A stretch of DNA of 64,000 bases from Sporodiniella umbellata (GCA_025677835.1 JAIXMR010000015.1:248001-312000); one strand, 5' to 3'. Counted from the stretch's first letter, positions 50,213-61,725 are shown. Numbers and translations: made by a program. Notes: generated from the letters alone by a model not told the origin.

Positions 50213-52032
50213 ATTGATATATATACGTGGGCTTAAAAAAGTTATAAAAAAATATATTAAAAAAAAAAGAAAATCGAAATCAAGAAAAAACCTATTTTTC
50301 TTTCCAAGCGGAAAGTTAAATACGAATGTAGACATAATAAACCCACACTACATCCTGCGATGCTATGCATTCGGGAAATGCCAGTCGTGTGCTTCCACTG
50401 TCAATTTTGGTGTCCGATAGAGACAGTTTTGTTTAAGGTTTAGTCTTTTCATTTTTTCTGGAAATGAAACATACAAAAAGTATATATGTCAACATCCCAG
50501 GATAACATTATACTGGTATTACAACCTTGTCAAATTCCACGCTCCTATAACTCACAGAGAGGACGACAAGATTTTTCTGCTCATCAAGTCCATTAGTTGT
50601 CAATTTCTTATCGCTACGGTTATAGTATAGTACCTTCTGTTTGAAAAGCTGATCTTATTAGCAACACAGCCTTATCTTTCACTGAAATTAATATTAACTA
50701 TAACTATCTTGAAAACTTTGTTGCATTTTATTTGCTCATACCAAGAAGGCTTCCATCAACAATAAACCAGTAAAAAAACTGAAAAAAAAAGAGAGCAAAA
50801 AATGTCATTGTGTAAACTTCACAACTAACTAACACTTTTGAAAATAATTGTCAAAAAAGTTGAAAGTAGTATGAAAAATTACTATTACTATCGCGTTTCT
50901 GTAGTCTTAAGAACTAAAATACTATCGAACATTGAAACGGCGTATTCCTTGTCCTAATCTGGATCAATATATATATATATATATATATAAAGAGAGAGAG
51001 AGAGGGATTGTTTAATAAATCATAAAGTGCGCATTATATATCTTGATAAAACCTTTAGTAGTATAAACTGTATATATATATATTTATATATGTATCGATG
51101 GGCTTTCATACCAAGTTAATTTTAGTAGCATACGATATATGAAAGCAATACAAAGCGTCCCTCATGAAAGCGATAACGAACTTGGTTGCACTTTTTTTAG
51201 AAAATATATGTTTTGAGTTATGTAATTAGCCCTTTAGTGATAATATGTTAGTTTACTCTGTTACTCAAATCTGATATGGACATATATAAGGAACGACTTA
51301 TGCGTGGGGAAGCTCTGTTGATACCTAGGAGCAAGCGGCCAAAACCTATCTTAATATATAAAGAAAATAACTACGGCCGTCTGACTGGTGGAGTCGCGAA
51401 GATATGTATATTACGCTTAGATATATAAAATACAAAGAAACTGTAAGACCAACAGGACTTAAAAAAGGCGATTTTTATTCAATTCATCTTTAGGGATCTC
51501 TATAGAAAGTTACTTATGTTTTTTCATTGTCAACTTTCATATAGCTTACCTTAAACATTTAAGATGCTTTTCTTAATTTTCTGAACAACAATGGTAGTTT
51601 AAAGCCTTTTATGTTATCTCTGGTTAGCGTATTGATGCTCACTTGTTTGGCTTGGATTCGGTCTGTAGATACAACAGCATGGTCTCAAAACACCAAAATC
51701 TTGTTTGAAGCGTCCGGCTACTTTGGTTCTACTAACAGATTGAAAACCGCACTTTGTTTTTTGTACTCTACTGTCTTACTTCAGGTTAAAATACTGTATC
51801 TAAAGACTATTATGTCACTTGATGCTCAAGGCCGCTGTCCACTATAGCTGGCCAATTGAGTTTCATAAAAATGACCAACTGAAATTTAAAAAATAACCAA
51901 TTTTTCCAGTAAAGTGACCAATTGACGATGGAAACACTACAATTAATATTTAAAGCATTCTCGTCTTGTGTTCTCTCATTTTTTGTTTTTTATTTTTTGC
52001 TCTTATTTTCTTCAATCTTTTTACCTTTTCTA
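50213..52032. other. 1.8 kb spacer with possible SPRY-domain remnant
   Basis: TA/GA microsatellite at 50969-51004. In 51630-51760 short pieces in different frames recall a SPRY domain (WLGFGL in one frame, then KILFEASGYFGST in another), which would fit the upstream half of the damaged RanBPM-like gene that follows. The rest is AT-rich without features. Confidence 0.3.
50969..51004. repeat. (TA)n followed by (GA)n microsatellite
   Basis: About ten TA units directly followed by about seven GA units. Confidence 0.8.
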
Positions 52033-52887
52033 ATGAACATTGACTGTAACTCGCTCGTTTTAGACTATCTTATTCACCACTGTTATGGGAATACTGCAAG
52101 AGCATTACTAGGAGACATAGCAAAACTGGAAAAAACCATTTATATTCATCCACAGACAAAACAATGTAAGAAGCTATTAGATTTTTAATAAAAGTTTTCT
52201 CAGTATCCATTTCTTTAGCACAAATCCTTGAAAGAGGTAAATATAACAAAATCAGGGCTTAATTTTTGACTTTGATATTCGACTTGGTAGACATTCAATG
52301 GTCGTTGCTGGAGGCAAGAAAAAGCAAGTGAGATATTTTCTTTTTGAAGCATTAGGCTGATGAGTAATTAACTGAGCTTTGACTTATATTAGTTTTGATT
52401 GGCCATATCAACCAAGGTCGTATGGAAAGTGCTTTTGAAGTTATTGATCAGCATTTCTCTGACCTTTTTAAACAAGAAGGTTCAGTGACGACTCTATTCA
52501 AACTCAGGTGTCAGCATTTTGTGGAGATTATTCGCTCTGGATCAGAGCTAGACGCTATCTGTTACGCCCAAAAGCACCTCAACCCCGCACGACATGACTT
52601 GAAAGAACAGGTTCGAGAAGTGACAGCTTTGATTGCTTACGAAGATCCACAACAATCTCAGTCTAAACACTTAATGTCGTACGAAAGAAGACAGTTGCTG
52701 GCAAAAGAAGTCAATAGTATAGTACTGAGTAAGTGTACAAAAAAGTATGACACAAAGGAAAATAACAAAGGTCATAGCATTAAACGATATATCGCCCCAG
52801 CCCTCTATTGAAAAATTATATAGACAACGTAGTATAGTGGAATCTCTCCTCGAAAGACTGGAATTTAAAGAGTGCAAGAGTGTGTAG
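52033..52887 (+). pseudogene. RanBPM/Gid1-like LisH-CTLH-CRA gene, probably damaged
   Basis: Readable exons: 52033-52165, 52219-52236 (18 nt), 52291-52327, 52393-52728, 52778-52887. They encode a LisH motif (LVLDYLIHHCYGNTARALL), a CTLH segment (INQGRMESAFEVIDQHFSDL ... LRCQHFVEIIRSG) and a CRA end (YERRQLLAKEVNSIVL, PSIEKLYRQRSIVESLLERL). This is the C-terminal half of RanBPM-type subunits of the CTLH/GID ubiquitin ligase. Two defects are seen. The intron after SLLEARKKQ joins the next exon one base out of frame (TTAG-TTTTG where TTAG-GTTTTG would fit), and an intact SPRY domain is missing upstream. It could instead be a short functional gene with a sequencing error. Confidence 0.55.
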
Positions 52888-52991
52888 CTTTCTTTCCAGT
52901 GAAAATCCAAATAAAATAGATTCCCTTCTAAAACTGTATTACTGACTTTTTTTTGTGTGGGTTTATTGAGCAATTGTTAATGTTGAAAGAT

Positions 52992-53387
52992 TTATTTGAT
53001 TTCCTTGACAACAAGAGCTAGACAAGAAACCGTAAATGTACTGAAAAAGCATAATGAAAGCTGTTTAATTCTTACCAGGAGGAAGAGATTGCTTAAGCTT
53101 GCTAGCCTTGGACTTATCCTTTACGACAAGAGTGTAAAGATACTTGGAACATCTAACCTTAAATTTGATAGAGTCAGCGTTCTTCTTGATGCGAGCAGCT
53201 AAAAACAGAATTAGGTTTAGCACAAAAAATAAAATTTGACATCTTTCTATAATTACATTGAGCGTCCTTTCTGCGGGCGATTTCGAGAAATTCCTTGATA
53301 TCCTTGATTTGTTTAGGCTGAATTGATTGATTATTTAATTTTAAGATTAGCTCTGTATTTATGTATCCATTTCATCCAAGTTACCAT
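52992..53387 (-). CDS. RPL38: 60S ribosomal protein eL38
   Basis: Four exons: complement(join(52992..53017,53076..53198,53257..53317,53385..53387)), 70 aa, exactly the usual eL38 length. As in the uL15 gene, the first coding exon is just ATG followed by a GTAAC donor. The protein reads [20 protein letters not shown], then [40 protein letters not shown] and ends VVKEIK, colinear with eL38 throughout. It is too small for a simple ORF search because its exons are 3-123 nt. Confidence 0.93.
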
Positions 53388-54951
53388 CGCGCTACGAGTG
53401 TATACGGAAAGAGAAGGGTTGGATGATGGATTCTAGGTACCTCTTTTGGCCCCCAAACTGAACTCTACATACTCCTATCAATCACACCTCCTCTGACAAC
53501 TCTTGCAAAAATTTTGTTTCGAACCGGGATTTCGGGGACTGAAAGTTGCAGTTTTACGTGTACTTTAAAAAAAGTGGCATGAAGAAACACGACTTTCAGC
53601 GTCAAACAGTGTGTACAAATAACTCATAGGCCTTTTTTACTCTAGGTTTGTCAAGAGAAGTAAACTATAACAGGCCTCTTTCGTTAATTTATACAATTAT
53701 CTATGTTTCACCAATGGCCTACTGTCCTCAGTAGAAACACCAAAATACCTCGGGTTAATACAATTCTAAACTATACAACTTTCCATTACACTTAATTGGA
53801 TATGGTCAGCAACGCTTTGCGTGTTTAAATATTCAGTAGTAGTAATATTCAGGTAAAACATAGGGCATGGCAATCTTACTTTGAATTAACAGAACTGATT
53901 TTTTTTATATGTTACGAAAATTGGATTTTTATTATAGATATTAAATACAAGAAGAGTTAAACGGAGAAATGTACAGCTTTTTTGAACTCGAACGAAGCAA
54001 TAAATAAAAGTTTTATATAGGCTTCTTCTACACTTTGAAGTCTTTTAGTGTTAAATTTTAATAGTCACAAGTCAATACGGTGTAATCTGCAGATATACTT
54101 GCTTTTCAATATTAGCATACAGCCTTCTATTTCACGACTACTTTTGCAGCTTTTATACTTCCCACTCTTTTGTTAAAAATAATCATTATTGGAATTACAG
54201 CTGTTACTAAATACCATATGTTATTGCGTTTTAAGATGAAGAGAAAGACTGTGATTACAAAACCATATCTACAGTTAATTGCGCTTTGCTTTTAGTTATA
54301 AAAAATCATTCAGACGAATAAAAGGGAGTGGGAATGACAATCATAGGAAGGAGCATACCCATTCCTCAAAAACAGAAATTAAAGAAAATCAGGAGACAGG
54401 CATTTGAAGTCATAAGTCCTATTGAGGACTATTGTGCTTTGTCTTTTTCAGTAATTAACAGAAGACCCGTCAAAAAACATAAATTTTTAGTTGATTTTTC
54501 TCTGACTTTTGACAAGTATACTTATACATTTTATATGACCATTTGATTTTTTTTTTTTTTGCTTTGCCTTTATCGTATTTTTTCAAAATCCTCATTAAAT
54601 ATACTAATGATAGTAAGTATAAGCTTAGAAAGCTAAACAAGAGATACAAACCGTTACTACTCATACAATAAATCGCTTTTAGGTTGTGTTTAGTTTGAAA
54701 CACGCACGAAAAAAACATTACCTAACGTTTTTGAATTGTCAAACACTAAAAATAGTATAATACATAAAGTCGCTTTGTTCGTAGTTTCCTTGTATTTTAA
54801 TGTAAAAAACAATGAAGGTGCTAATTAAATATTTGGACGATATTTTGAGTTTGATTGAATACTAATAGCTACCGGTATTCTTTAGACAAAAAATTATATA
54901 TTAAAAAAAGAAAAATAATAGTAGGTAACAAAAGGAGAATTTACAAAATGA
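53388..54951. other. 1.6 kb spacer, no gene recognised
   Basis: AT-rich DNA between the eL38 start and the Boi-like stop. An ORF at 54328-54546 shows no convincing family feature. Nothing else supported. Confidence 0.4.
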
Positions 54952-56002
54952 TTAAAGAGACCACTCAAGAATAGATTTGAGCATAAGTATAATTTTCTCT
55001 TGGTTTCCTTGAAGTATGTCTACCAGGAACAGCTACTCAATATACTTTCAGTATGAGGTTATAACACCTACCTTTAGTATTGAAAATTTCATTGACACCT
55101 ATGACATTTTCTTTTGACATAAACTCAAAGGCAAGAGAAACGGTGTCGTGAGACTGCTTTGACACTATTTTTTTACCACTCAACTCTTGCAAGAGGAGAG
55201 TTAAAAGATTTTCTTGATTTAACTGGGATAAACTAGAGATAGAAGCCTCTGGGCAGATTGCGTTGACCCATTCAATAAACTCGGCTTGCCCCCAAGAATC
55301 GATGTCGCTTTCCCATGGGCGAATAGAAGAGCTGGAAGAAGTTGGGTCGCTGTCAAAACCTGAATCTATAGACGTTGCTGTTACCAAAGAAGTGTTACAC
55401 ACCATTTTACTACAAAAGAGTATCGAGGGAGGCCGAGGACTCATACGACGAGCCACATCCAAAGAAACAGAAGGTATCACTCGGGAGCTTAAAACAGGAG
55501 CTTTAAAATCTCGAAGAATGGTTGCCTTCATCAAATTGTTAATCCAATATCTCATTTGGCTCTCTTTTTCGGTGTAAAAATAAAAAGTACGTTCCTGGTC
55601 ATGATGAGCTTTAAAAGAGTACTTTCCTGGCTGGATTGTGCTATCGTAAATTATTCGATAGCCTCTCAGGTTGATTATGCCTTTCATACGAACATCCTTT
55701 TTTTATGCCAGAAAAAGAGAAATATAAATGACGGTCTTTACAAGTAAGTTTGTAACATGCGGAAGTACCTTTGGGCTTTTGAAATAAAAAAGATTTGGTC
55801 CCTTTAGGACAAACCAGCGTTTGTTCCAAATTCTGTACTTACAGCTTTGTTTGTGTAACCAGCCTTCAACTTGAGAAGTTGTGTCAATTTCGGCGCGTAT
55901 ACCATTGTACTCTGCAGGAAACGTTGCGTTTTGACTGTTAGAGGATGATATACTTCTACGGAAACTTGAGAGATAAGAAATCATTAGTATATTGTTCAAA
56001 TA

Positions 56003-56051
<49 letters not shown>

Positions 56052-57040
56052 AAGAAAACTGAAAGCATTAAAATTACTTTAATTTATCAGGCTGTTGTGG
56101 TAATTTTACCTATAGGAGAAAAGCAATGTAAGTGTATGCGAAATAAGGAGTGACGGAAGAAACAATAGAAATATGTGTACCCACTCTTTTTTTGTGACTG
56201 ATAGTCATGAATGCTAATTTTAACATTTCAAAGGTTAGCCTCTTTTTTTCCAATAGGCAGTAAAGCCGACTCTGTATTACCTTGTTCTTTTGGCGAAAGC
56301 AATCTTTCTTCATTATCTGTGTCTTTGGGTTGGTTTGTAATTTGCAATCTGTTAAAATTTGTTGCACAATATTTTCTAAGTGCGTTGATTACTGCTTTAA
56401 GTCTGAAGCGCTTTCCGAATGTGGAAACTTCCAACTCTTTTAGTGAATCCATATTAAGCTCCAATAAAATGTCTCCTGTTATTTCTTGACCTGCAAAAAA
56501 GAAAAAGTTAATACCCGCTGTTGTTTTTTAGTTTTCAAACACATTTTACTTTTGAAATTTTCTGCTATGCTAGCAAAGCCAACCAAATGCAAAAAAAGAT
56601 CTACCTGGTCTGTATCCCAATACTCGGGCGACTTCAGGCTTAGCTCAGAGTTTGATATGGATTGAGCAAGCAACCCTTCTAGTTTTTCAGAAGATACGGG
56701 TAACTCGCTTTTAAATATAGATTGGTCAGACGGTTCTATAAACAATGAGTTTGAAAAAGTCGAGCATTGGCGGTATATTGGTTGATGTGAGATGCAGGCC
56801 ATAGGAAATAGGCCAACTTGGCCTTCCGCATTTTTTCCCTATTTTTTAGTAGTTAGAGTTCTGTGTCTTTGTATAGCAGCTTAACAACTCGACTTGTATG
56901 TAAATTACCGTCCACCATCCATCCTCAAAGCCTTCATCTTTTTGGATAACTGTAATAAGCTCCCCTGTAGAAATTGCTAGCTCATCTTTATTTTCAGCTT
57001 TAAAATCACAAAGTGCGACAGCTTTATTTGAAAATTCCAT
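54952..57040 (-). CDS. Boi1/Boi2/Pob1-type polarity protein: SH3-SAM-PH with a CH-like C-terminus
   Basis: Eight exons: complement(join(54952..55019,55072..55696,55769..55964,56078..56109,56185..56213,56281..56490,56550..56838,56909..57040)), ~526 aa. The three middle linker exons are the least certain. The N-terminal SH3 reads KAVALCDFKAENKDELAIS...GWWTGKNAEGQVGLFP. A SAM domain follows (YWDTDQVDLFLHLVGF...GDILLELNMDSLKELEVSTF...RLKAVINALRK), then PH (VEGWLHKQSCKYRIWNKRWF...FYFYTEKESQMRYWI). The last ~95 residues (AEFIEWVNAICPEASISSL...NIEIF-like end, ILMLKSILEW) have a calponin-homology-like pattern. Boi proteins link Cdc42/Rho3, formins and exocyst at growth sites. The SH3-SAM-PH order is clear; the CH assignment is tentative. 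Confidence 0.8.
56007..56048. repeat. (AG)21 microsatellite inside an intron of the Boi-like gene
   Basis: Uninterrupted AG dinucleotide repeat (CT on the coding strand), acting as part of the pyrimidine-rich intron before exon 55769-55964. Confidence 0.85.
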
Positions 57041-57498
57041 AAGAAATAAAACGAAAACAAAAAAGAGCAGAAAAGGCTTTGTATTAAAGACATATCTAAA
57101 AGGAGACAGTAAGATCGAATTTGTTTGTTCATATTTAGGCATTTTAAAAGCCAAGACTAAAACCAAAAAGAAAAGGAGGTGTGATTTTGGTGTCTTTTTC
57201 CTAGCACAATTGGGTAAAACCTGTCAAGAAAAGCAGCACTTGCGGCTTTTGATCATTCAAGGCTAGCAAACCGTGCACGGATCACTATATTAGTCAATTT
57301 AATAGATCTTTACTCTCCCCCTAATATCTGATCTCGTGTACTTGTCGTTTTCTAATTTTTTCAAAAAAAAAAAACCGCAAAAAATACTCCTTTTCTTTGT
57401 TTGTGAGCTTAATGTAAATTTTCGAAAAAAAGTTCAGAGTACAGAAATATAAAGCTGAATACTTCTTCACTTTTTGAACCAGCGCCAATCACATGTAT
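57041..57498. other. Boi-like upstream region adjoining the mobile element
   Basis: 458 bp between the Boi-like start and the left terminal inverted repeat. It presumably contains the Boi promoter. No ORF. Confidence 0.4.
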
Positions 57499-57645
57499 CA
57501 GTGCCTCCACCCCAAATTTTCGTAAACCTAAAAACAGAATTCGTTTCGATCTCCGCCTATCTTTCGCTGTTGCACTAGTCCAATTTTCGTAGTTGTGATT
57601 TCCAAAGTTCGTTTTTGTTAATTACCAAAATTCGTTTCAGACTAC
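57499..57645 (+). repeat. Left terminal inverted repeat (~147 bp)
   Basis: Matches the reverse complement of 61962-62107 over its whole length, with about five differences: one A indel near base 16, and otherwise G/A or C/T substitutions. Shared landmarks include TTCGTAAACCTAAAAACAG, TTCGATCTCCGCCTAT and TTCGTAGTTGTGATTTCC. Confidence 0.93.
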
Positions 57646-57899
57646 GGTCTGTCTTGAAAAGATAGTCGTTTTGTGAAAAAGGTCGTCGCATTTTTTTCTA
57701 CCTCTATTTATTGTCATTAAGAAGACGAATCACATGTTTTTCTAGCAAGATACAAAACAATGTCTTCAATGAGAGAGGAGGAATATTGTTTTAGAAGTTT
57801 AACCACCGAAAAAACGGTATTTCGAAAAGCAATCAACAGAACCAGTAAAACCTAAAAAAAAAAGATGGCGCTAGATTATCTACCTACAACAGCTATAGC

Positions 57900-58522
57900 G
57901 AGAAGCAGTCTACCAACAGTAGAGAAACTTCAAAAATTGCACATGAAATGGGAATCAATGAAAGGACAGCTCAAAGATGGTGGAAAAAGTACACAGAAAC
58001 AAACGAGCTCCTAGTAAGCCCGAAACTTGTAAGTTATTAGGTAGAAAAAGCAAGGTCACAGCAGAACATTGTAAATTCCTTGCGCAAATCGTAGAAGAAA
58101 GCCCTCAAGCTACAGCAAATGATGCATTAGAGAGTTTAACAAAGCAATTCGAGGGTTTGACCATTTCCAGAAGCCAACTTCATTGTCATATGAAAATAAC
58201 TCTCAATTTGAAGGTAAAATATGCAACATTTGAGTTAGTTGCTCGAAATGATGCTGAGAATTTGGGAAAACGGTTTGAATGGTATCAAATTCACGCGAAA
58301 ATAGATCTTGATTTCTTAAAGAACCACGTTTTTATCAATAAAGCCAGCTTTCATATTAACATGAAAAATAACTGGGCATGGGCAGAAAAAGGAGCAACAA
58401 CCCACATCATTATCGGCGCAATCGCAGCTGTTGGTGTGATGCATGTTGCATTAAGAAAGCTTCCCCCACCTAAATCAAGAAGTAAATCGACGATAAAAAA
58501 TCGTAAAACAAACAAAGGTTAG
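57900..58522 (+). pseudogene. Tc1/mariner-IS630-type transposase, 5' and middle part, frameshifted and truncated
   Basis: A helix-turn-helix part (SKIAHEMGINERTAQRWWKK, about 57920-57985) and the following part (KSKVTAEHCKFLAQIVEESP ... LKNHVFINKASFHINMKN) lie in different frames, with a shift near 58000-58015. The first DDE motif, VF[VI]DEAGF in the relative at 60409-61725, reads VFINKASF here, so the catalytic Asp is Asn (codon 58337-58339). The frame runs on through GAIAAVGVMHVALRKLPP and stops at 58522 before the second and third DDE motifs. Not catalytically competent. Confidence 0.75.
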
Positions 58523-58906
58523 AAGAGCCGAAAACCATTGGTTTTTGCTATTTGCACTCTATTTTAAACACAGATTATGCGTTTAAAATTACTGTGTGGC
58601 GTAGCAACTTGGGGGTTTTTTAATTTGCTTTTACAATCATAACCATCTAGGCAGTCCACCCATAATAAGACTGTACCGAAAGTACCACATCTAATTAACG
58701 AAGAGAAGATCTCCTCATCAGATTTACAGGGATAATCCACTTTTAGTTATAAAGAACGACTACGGTAAAGATCCAGACCTTTTTCTCAAACAGTATAAAT
58801 ACACTTGATATTTTGAACTAAAAATCATTTTTTATTCAGTCTCGTTAAACTCGTCTTTTTCTAGCCTGATTTCTCAGAGGTGTCTTCTATCTCATCAAGC
58901 AAGTAA
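58523..58906. other. Internal element DNA between transposase remnant and passenger gene
   Basis: AT-rich; probably holds the promoter and any 5' exon of the passenger gene. A clean start exon could not be identified because stops occur in the frame just upstream of 58907. Confidence 0.3.
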
Positions 58907-59588
58907 AAACTTCCTGAAGAGCCGTTATTAAATCACGAAATCAAGGAAATTGAATTGACCACCAAATATCTAGACCCCTTATTGAATGGAATGTTGAACA
59001 ATCATGACAAAAGCCATAGTTTCATGTGGTAAAACCGTTGTAATATCTGTATTAAACGTGTAAACTTAATATGTTTTTTTAGGACGAACACGCAAGGTAT
59101 CGGCACAGACGGCGAGCGTCCCGATGCAGGGATGTTCTTTTTGAAGCAAAGTACAGCGGACTATACGGTCGGTTACTGCGAAGTGGAAATTAATGAAAGT
59201 AACAACAGCTCTCTGGACATTCACTATGACATGCTACGTTTAACTAAATTTGGAAAGAATATTTGTGACGAAGAAAACTTGGAGAGTGCCCTAATAGTTA
59301 TGGTAGTTGGTAAGTTTGTCAAAAAAAATATTCAGTTTTGTTTCTGTATCCAATCATCATTCTGATCGTTAAATGTTATACCATACCAAAGGATTTAAGC
59401 TGGCTTTTTATATGATTGTGTTGCGAAACAGCAAATTTTATACAATGTTCGAAATATACAGCATCGATGTTCCCCAGTCATTTAATTCTCTTCCAATCCT
59501 GATGACAAGCATCCACAAAATCAAGCAAATCATCCATATGTATCAAAGTCATTGTGTCAAGAGACCTCCTGAGTCCCCAAAAAGATGA
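58907..59588 (+). CDS. Passenger gene of the TIR element, unknown Mucoromycota-type family, 5' end unresolved
   Basis: Exons: <58907-59028, 59083-59309, 59392-59588, joined by consensus GT-AG introns in phase, about 180 aa readable. Blocks are ELTTKYLDPLLNGML, SFMWTNTQG...GERPDAGMFFL, VGYCEVEINES, MLRLTKFGKNICDEENLESA, GFKLAFYMIVLRNSKFYTMF and a final helix. The pattern (YLDP, W-T-N, RPD, GE-x-K-like strand, LxRLxxFGKD, then FYxxxLRxxxxYxMxE) is what I recall from a large, uncharacterised, Mucoromycota-specific protein family. The RPD...E-x-[K] spacing hints at a PD-(D/E)XK-like fold, but the expected Lys is Glu here. No function is claimed. Its exons are uninterrupted, unlike the flanking transposases. 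Confidence 0.5.
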
Positions 59589-60408
59589 AGAAGCAGATCA
59601 ATGAGTAAGAAAGAGTACAGCCAGATAATCAACTATATGAAACCAAAAAAGATGAAACCTTCATTGAGTTTCAAGTGATATCAAAAAACTAAGTTTATTC
59701 ATCGTAATAAAGATCATTGTGGTTGTGTTTATCATTGTCGCTATCTTTGTAATGAATATCTTCAATTTATATTAAACAACAGTCATGCTGCCCGAATCGT
59801 AAAAAATCATTAAATGAGCAATTCAGGCTTTTTTATGAAGGAACGGAGGAGACATGTTTGGACAGCTATAATTGATGAGAGCATGCAGCCATTTTTTTTT
59901 TCAAAACAGAGTATTTCGCCAGCTATTAAAAATTTCTTTTCCTTTCGTGTTAGACAAATTTAGAACCAAAAACACTACTTAAATTTTCGGGTGGGGCGCA
60001 CCTAATGCTGGGCATAGAAAATATCCTTAAATCGGATACCCTAACATAAAGCCACTACTGTATCCATGATAAGATAAAATCCTTTCATTTCAGGATATCT
60101 GTTCGTCCAAGATGTCCAATGTGTCTCTTATAAAAATTAAGATAATAACCAGTTGTCATAACTAACTTCACGTAAAAAAAAACAAGCTAATTATGAATTA
60201 GAAAAGTAAAAAACAAAGACGTAAATAATAATGTCAGACTTAAGTTCACAGTGTGTTCCAATTGAAGTTTGAGAAGTGTTCCAAATGAAGTTCAAATTTA
60301 ATTGGTTGAACGTTCCATTTTGTTTTCGAGAAATGTACCACCAAGTTCAAAAAATATACGATTTGAGAGCGGAAGCACTGTATTTTAGGCATCCTGCCTA
60401 AAAGTTTA
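59589..60408. other. Internal element DNA, no gene
   Basis: AT-rich stretch between the passenger gene stop and the 3' end of the minus-strand transposase. No ORF with features; repeats of AAGTTC near 60240-60350 only. Confidence 0.35.
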
Positions 60409-61725
60409 TTAGAGCGGCTCTTTCTTGAGATATATTTCAAAACTGTCAACAGAGTGCTGAGTAATGTTATGAAGAGTTTTTCTGCTGATGCTTTTGCTTG
60501 CTTCGGCAATCCTAGTTTTTAAGTCTTCTGTATCAGCAAATATACCTCGTTTAACTGTACCTTTGAGGATTGACCAAAAGCTTTCAATTCAATTGAGTTC
60601 TGGAGAGTATGGAGGAAGGTATATTGCCCTATAGCCTCTAGCTTCCATCATCCTTGTTATCTCGTGTAAGGTGTGGATTGGTGCATTATCCATTACAATA
60701 TAGAAATTGTTCATTTCAGGAAATTTATCCATTTCATCCAATGTTTTAGAAACGAACCTCATGTAATGGCCAGTAACAGTTCCCTTGGGCACATTCTTTG
60801 CTGCAGGCTTCTTTCTCTTCTTTCTACTATCAATCTTCACTTTCTTGGGCCCCATAGGCTCCCTTATTTCAATTGTTATAGCGTCATTGACTGATATGGC
60901 TCCCAGAACAGTACGTGAGAGAGCTCGAGAAGTAGGCGTTTTGACAATTGCTGGTGTGTCACGAATTGAACAAGCATTGGTGCTCATATTGATACTAAAG
61001 CCGGCTTCATCCACAAAAACGCAATTTTTCAGATACTTCATATTGGTGCCTTCCTATTTCTTAACTCAGTTATAACACTTTTCACGATTATCAAGGCTAT
61101 TTCTTGCCAAGGGTTGTAGGGTGACCCTCTTCACAGTCAGATTGCACTCGTAAAGAATAAAATTTGCAACAGCAGTAGTTTTCAAATTGAAATTTTCGAA
61201 TGCTTCTGTTAAACTTTCAACTGCATCTTGTCTTGTTGCTTGAGAATATATATCAAAAAAGTCAATGAGATGTTTTTTATGATTTTCCTGAAGTTGCGAG
61301 GCCAATCGGTTGACCTTATTGGTCTGCTTTTCATAGATATTCCACTGAGGGTCTTCTTTGAATCGCTTTGCCCATATTTGTCCTGTGCGAATTTCAACTT
61401 GAGCCTTACGAGCAGAAGGAGCGGCCTTCAACAGCTTGACTCTATTAAAATAATAGAAAACAGCCTTATGCTTGTCGGAGTAGACATTCTATTTTCTACC
61501 GCCTGCTACTTCTTTCGATAATTCCTCAGCTGCTTCCTCCATTTCAACATCAAGCTCTTCTGTGGGTTCAGCAGGAAAGTGATCCTGGTAAGATCGGTAC
61601 TGGGTTATTGTCATTAAGGTTCCAAGATTGAAAGGATCGACTTCCTCCTCCAAATCTATAGTTTCATTTCCCTGCTCATCCACAACGTTACCCTGACCAT
61701 CTTCGTAAAAGAAATTATTGCTCAT
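60409..61725 (-). pseudogene. Tc1/mariner-IS630-type DDE transposase with four in-frame stops
   Basis: One open frame of ~438 codons from MSNNFFYEDGQGN (61725) to the final stop at 60409, interrupted only by stops at 61489-61491 (TAG), 61066-61068 (TGA), 61054-61056 (TAG) and 60589-60591 (TGA); no frameshift. Parts in order are an acidic N-terminus, DNA-binding region (VYSDKHKAVFYYFNRVKLL, GQIWAKRFKEDP), first catalytic Asp in NCVFVDEAGFSINM, GAISVND, second Asp in FYIVMDNAPIHTL, and third acidic motif YLPPYSPELN just before the last stop, then IESFWSILKG. All three DDE residues remain. It is paralogous to, but clearly different from, the plus-strand remnant at 57900-58522. Confidence 0.88.

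Noticed and set aside
53511..53545. tRNA-like TTTCGAACCGGGATTTCGGGG
   Set aside because: No acceptor or anticodon stem can be paired around it on either strand.
54328..54546. 72 aa ORF starting MGMTIIGRSIP, vaguely like a mitochondrial ATP synthase small subunit
   Set aside because: Similarity stops after ~11 residues and no membrane helix follows at the right place.
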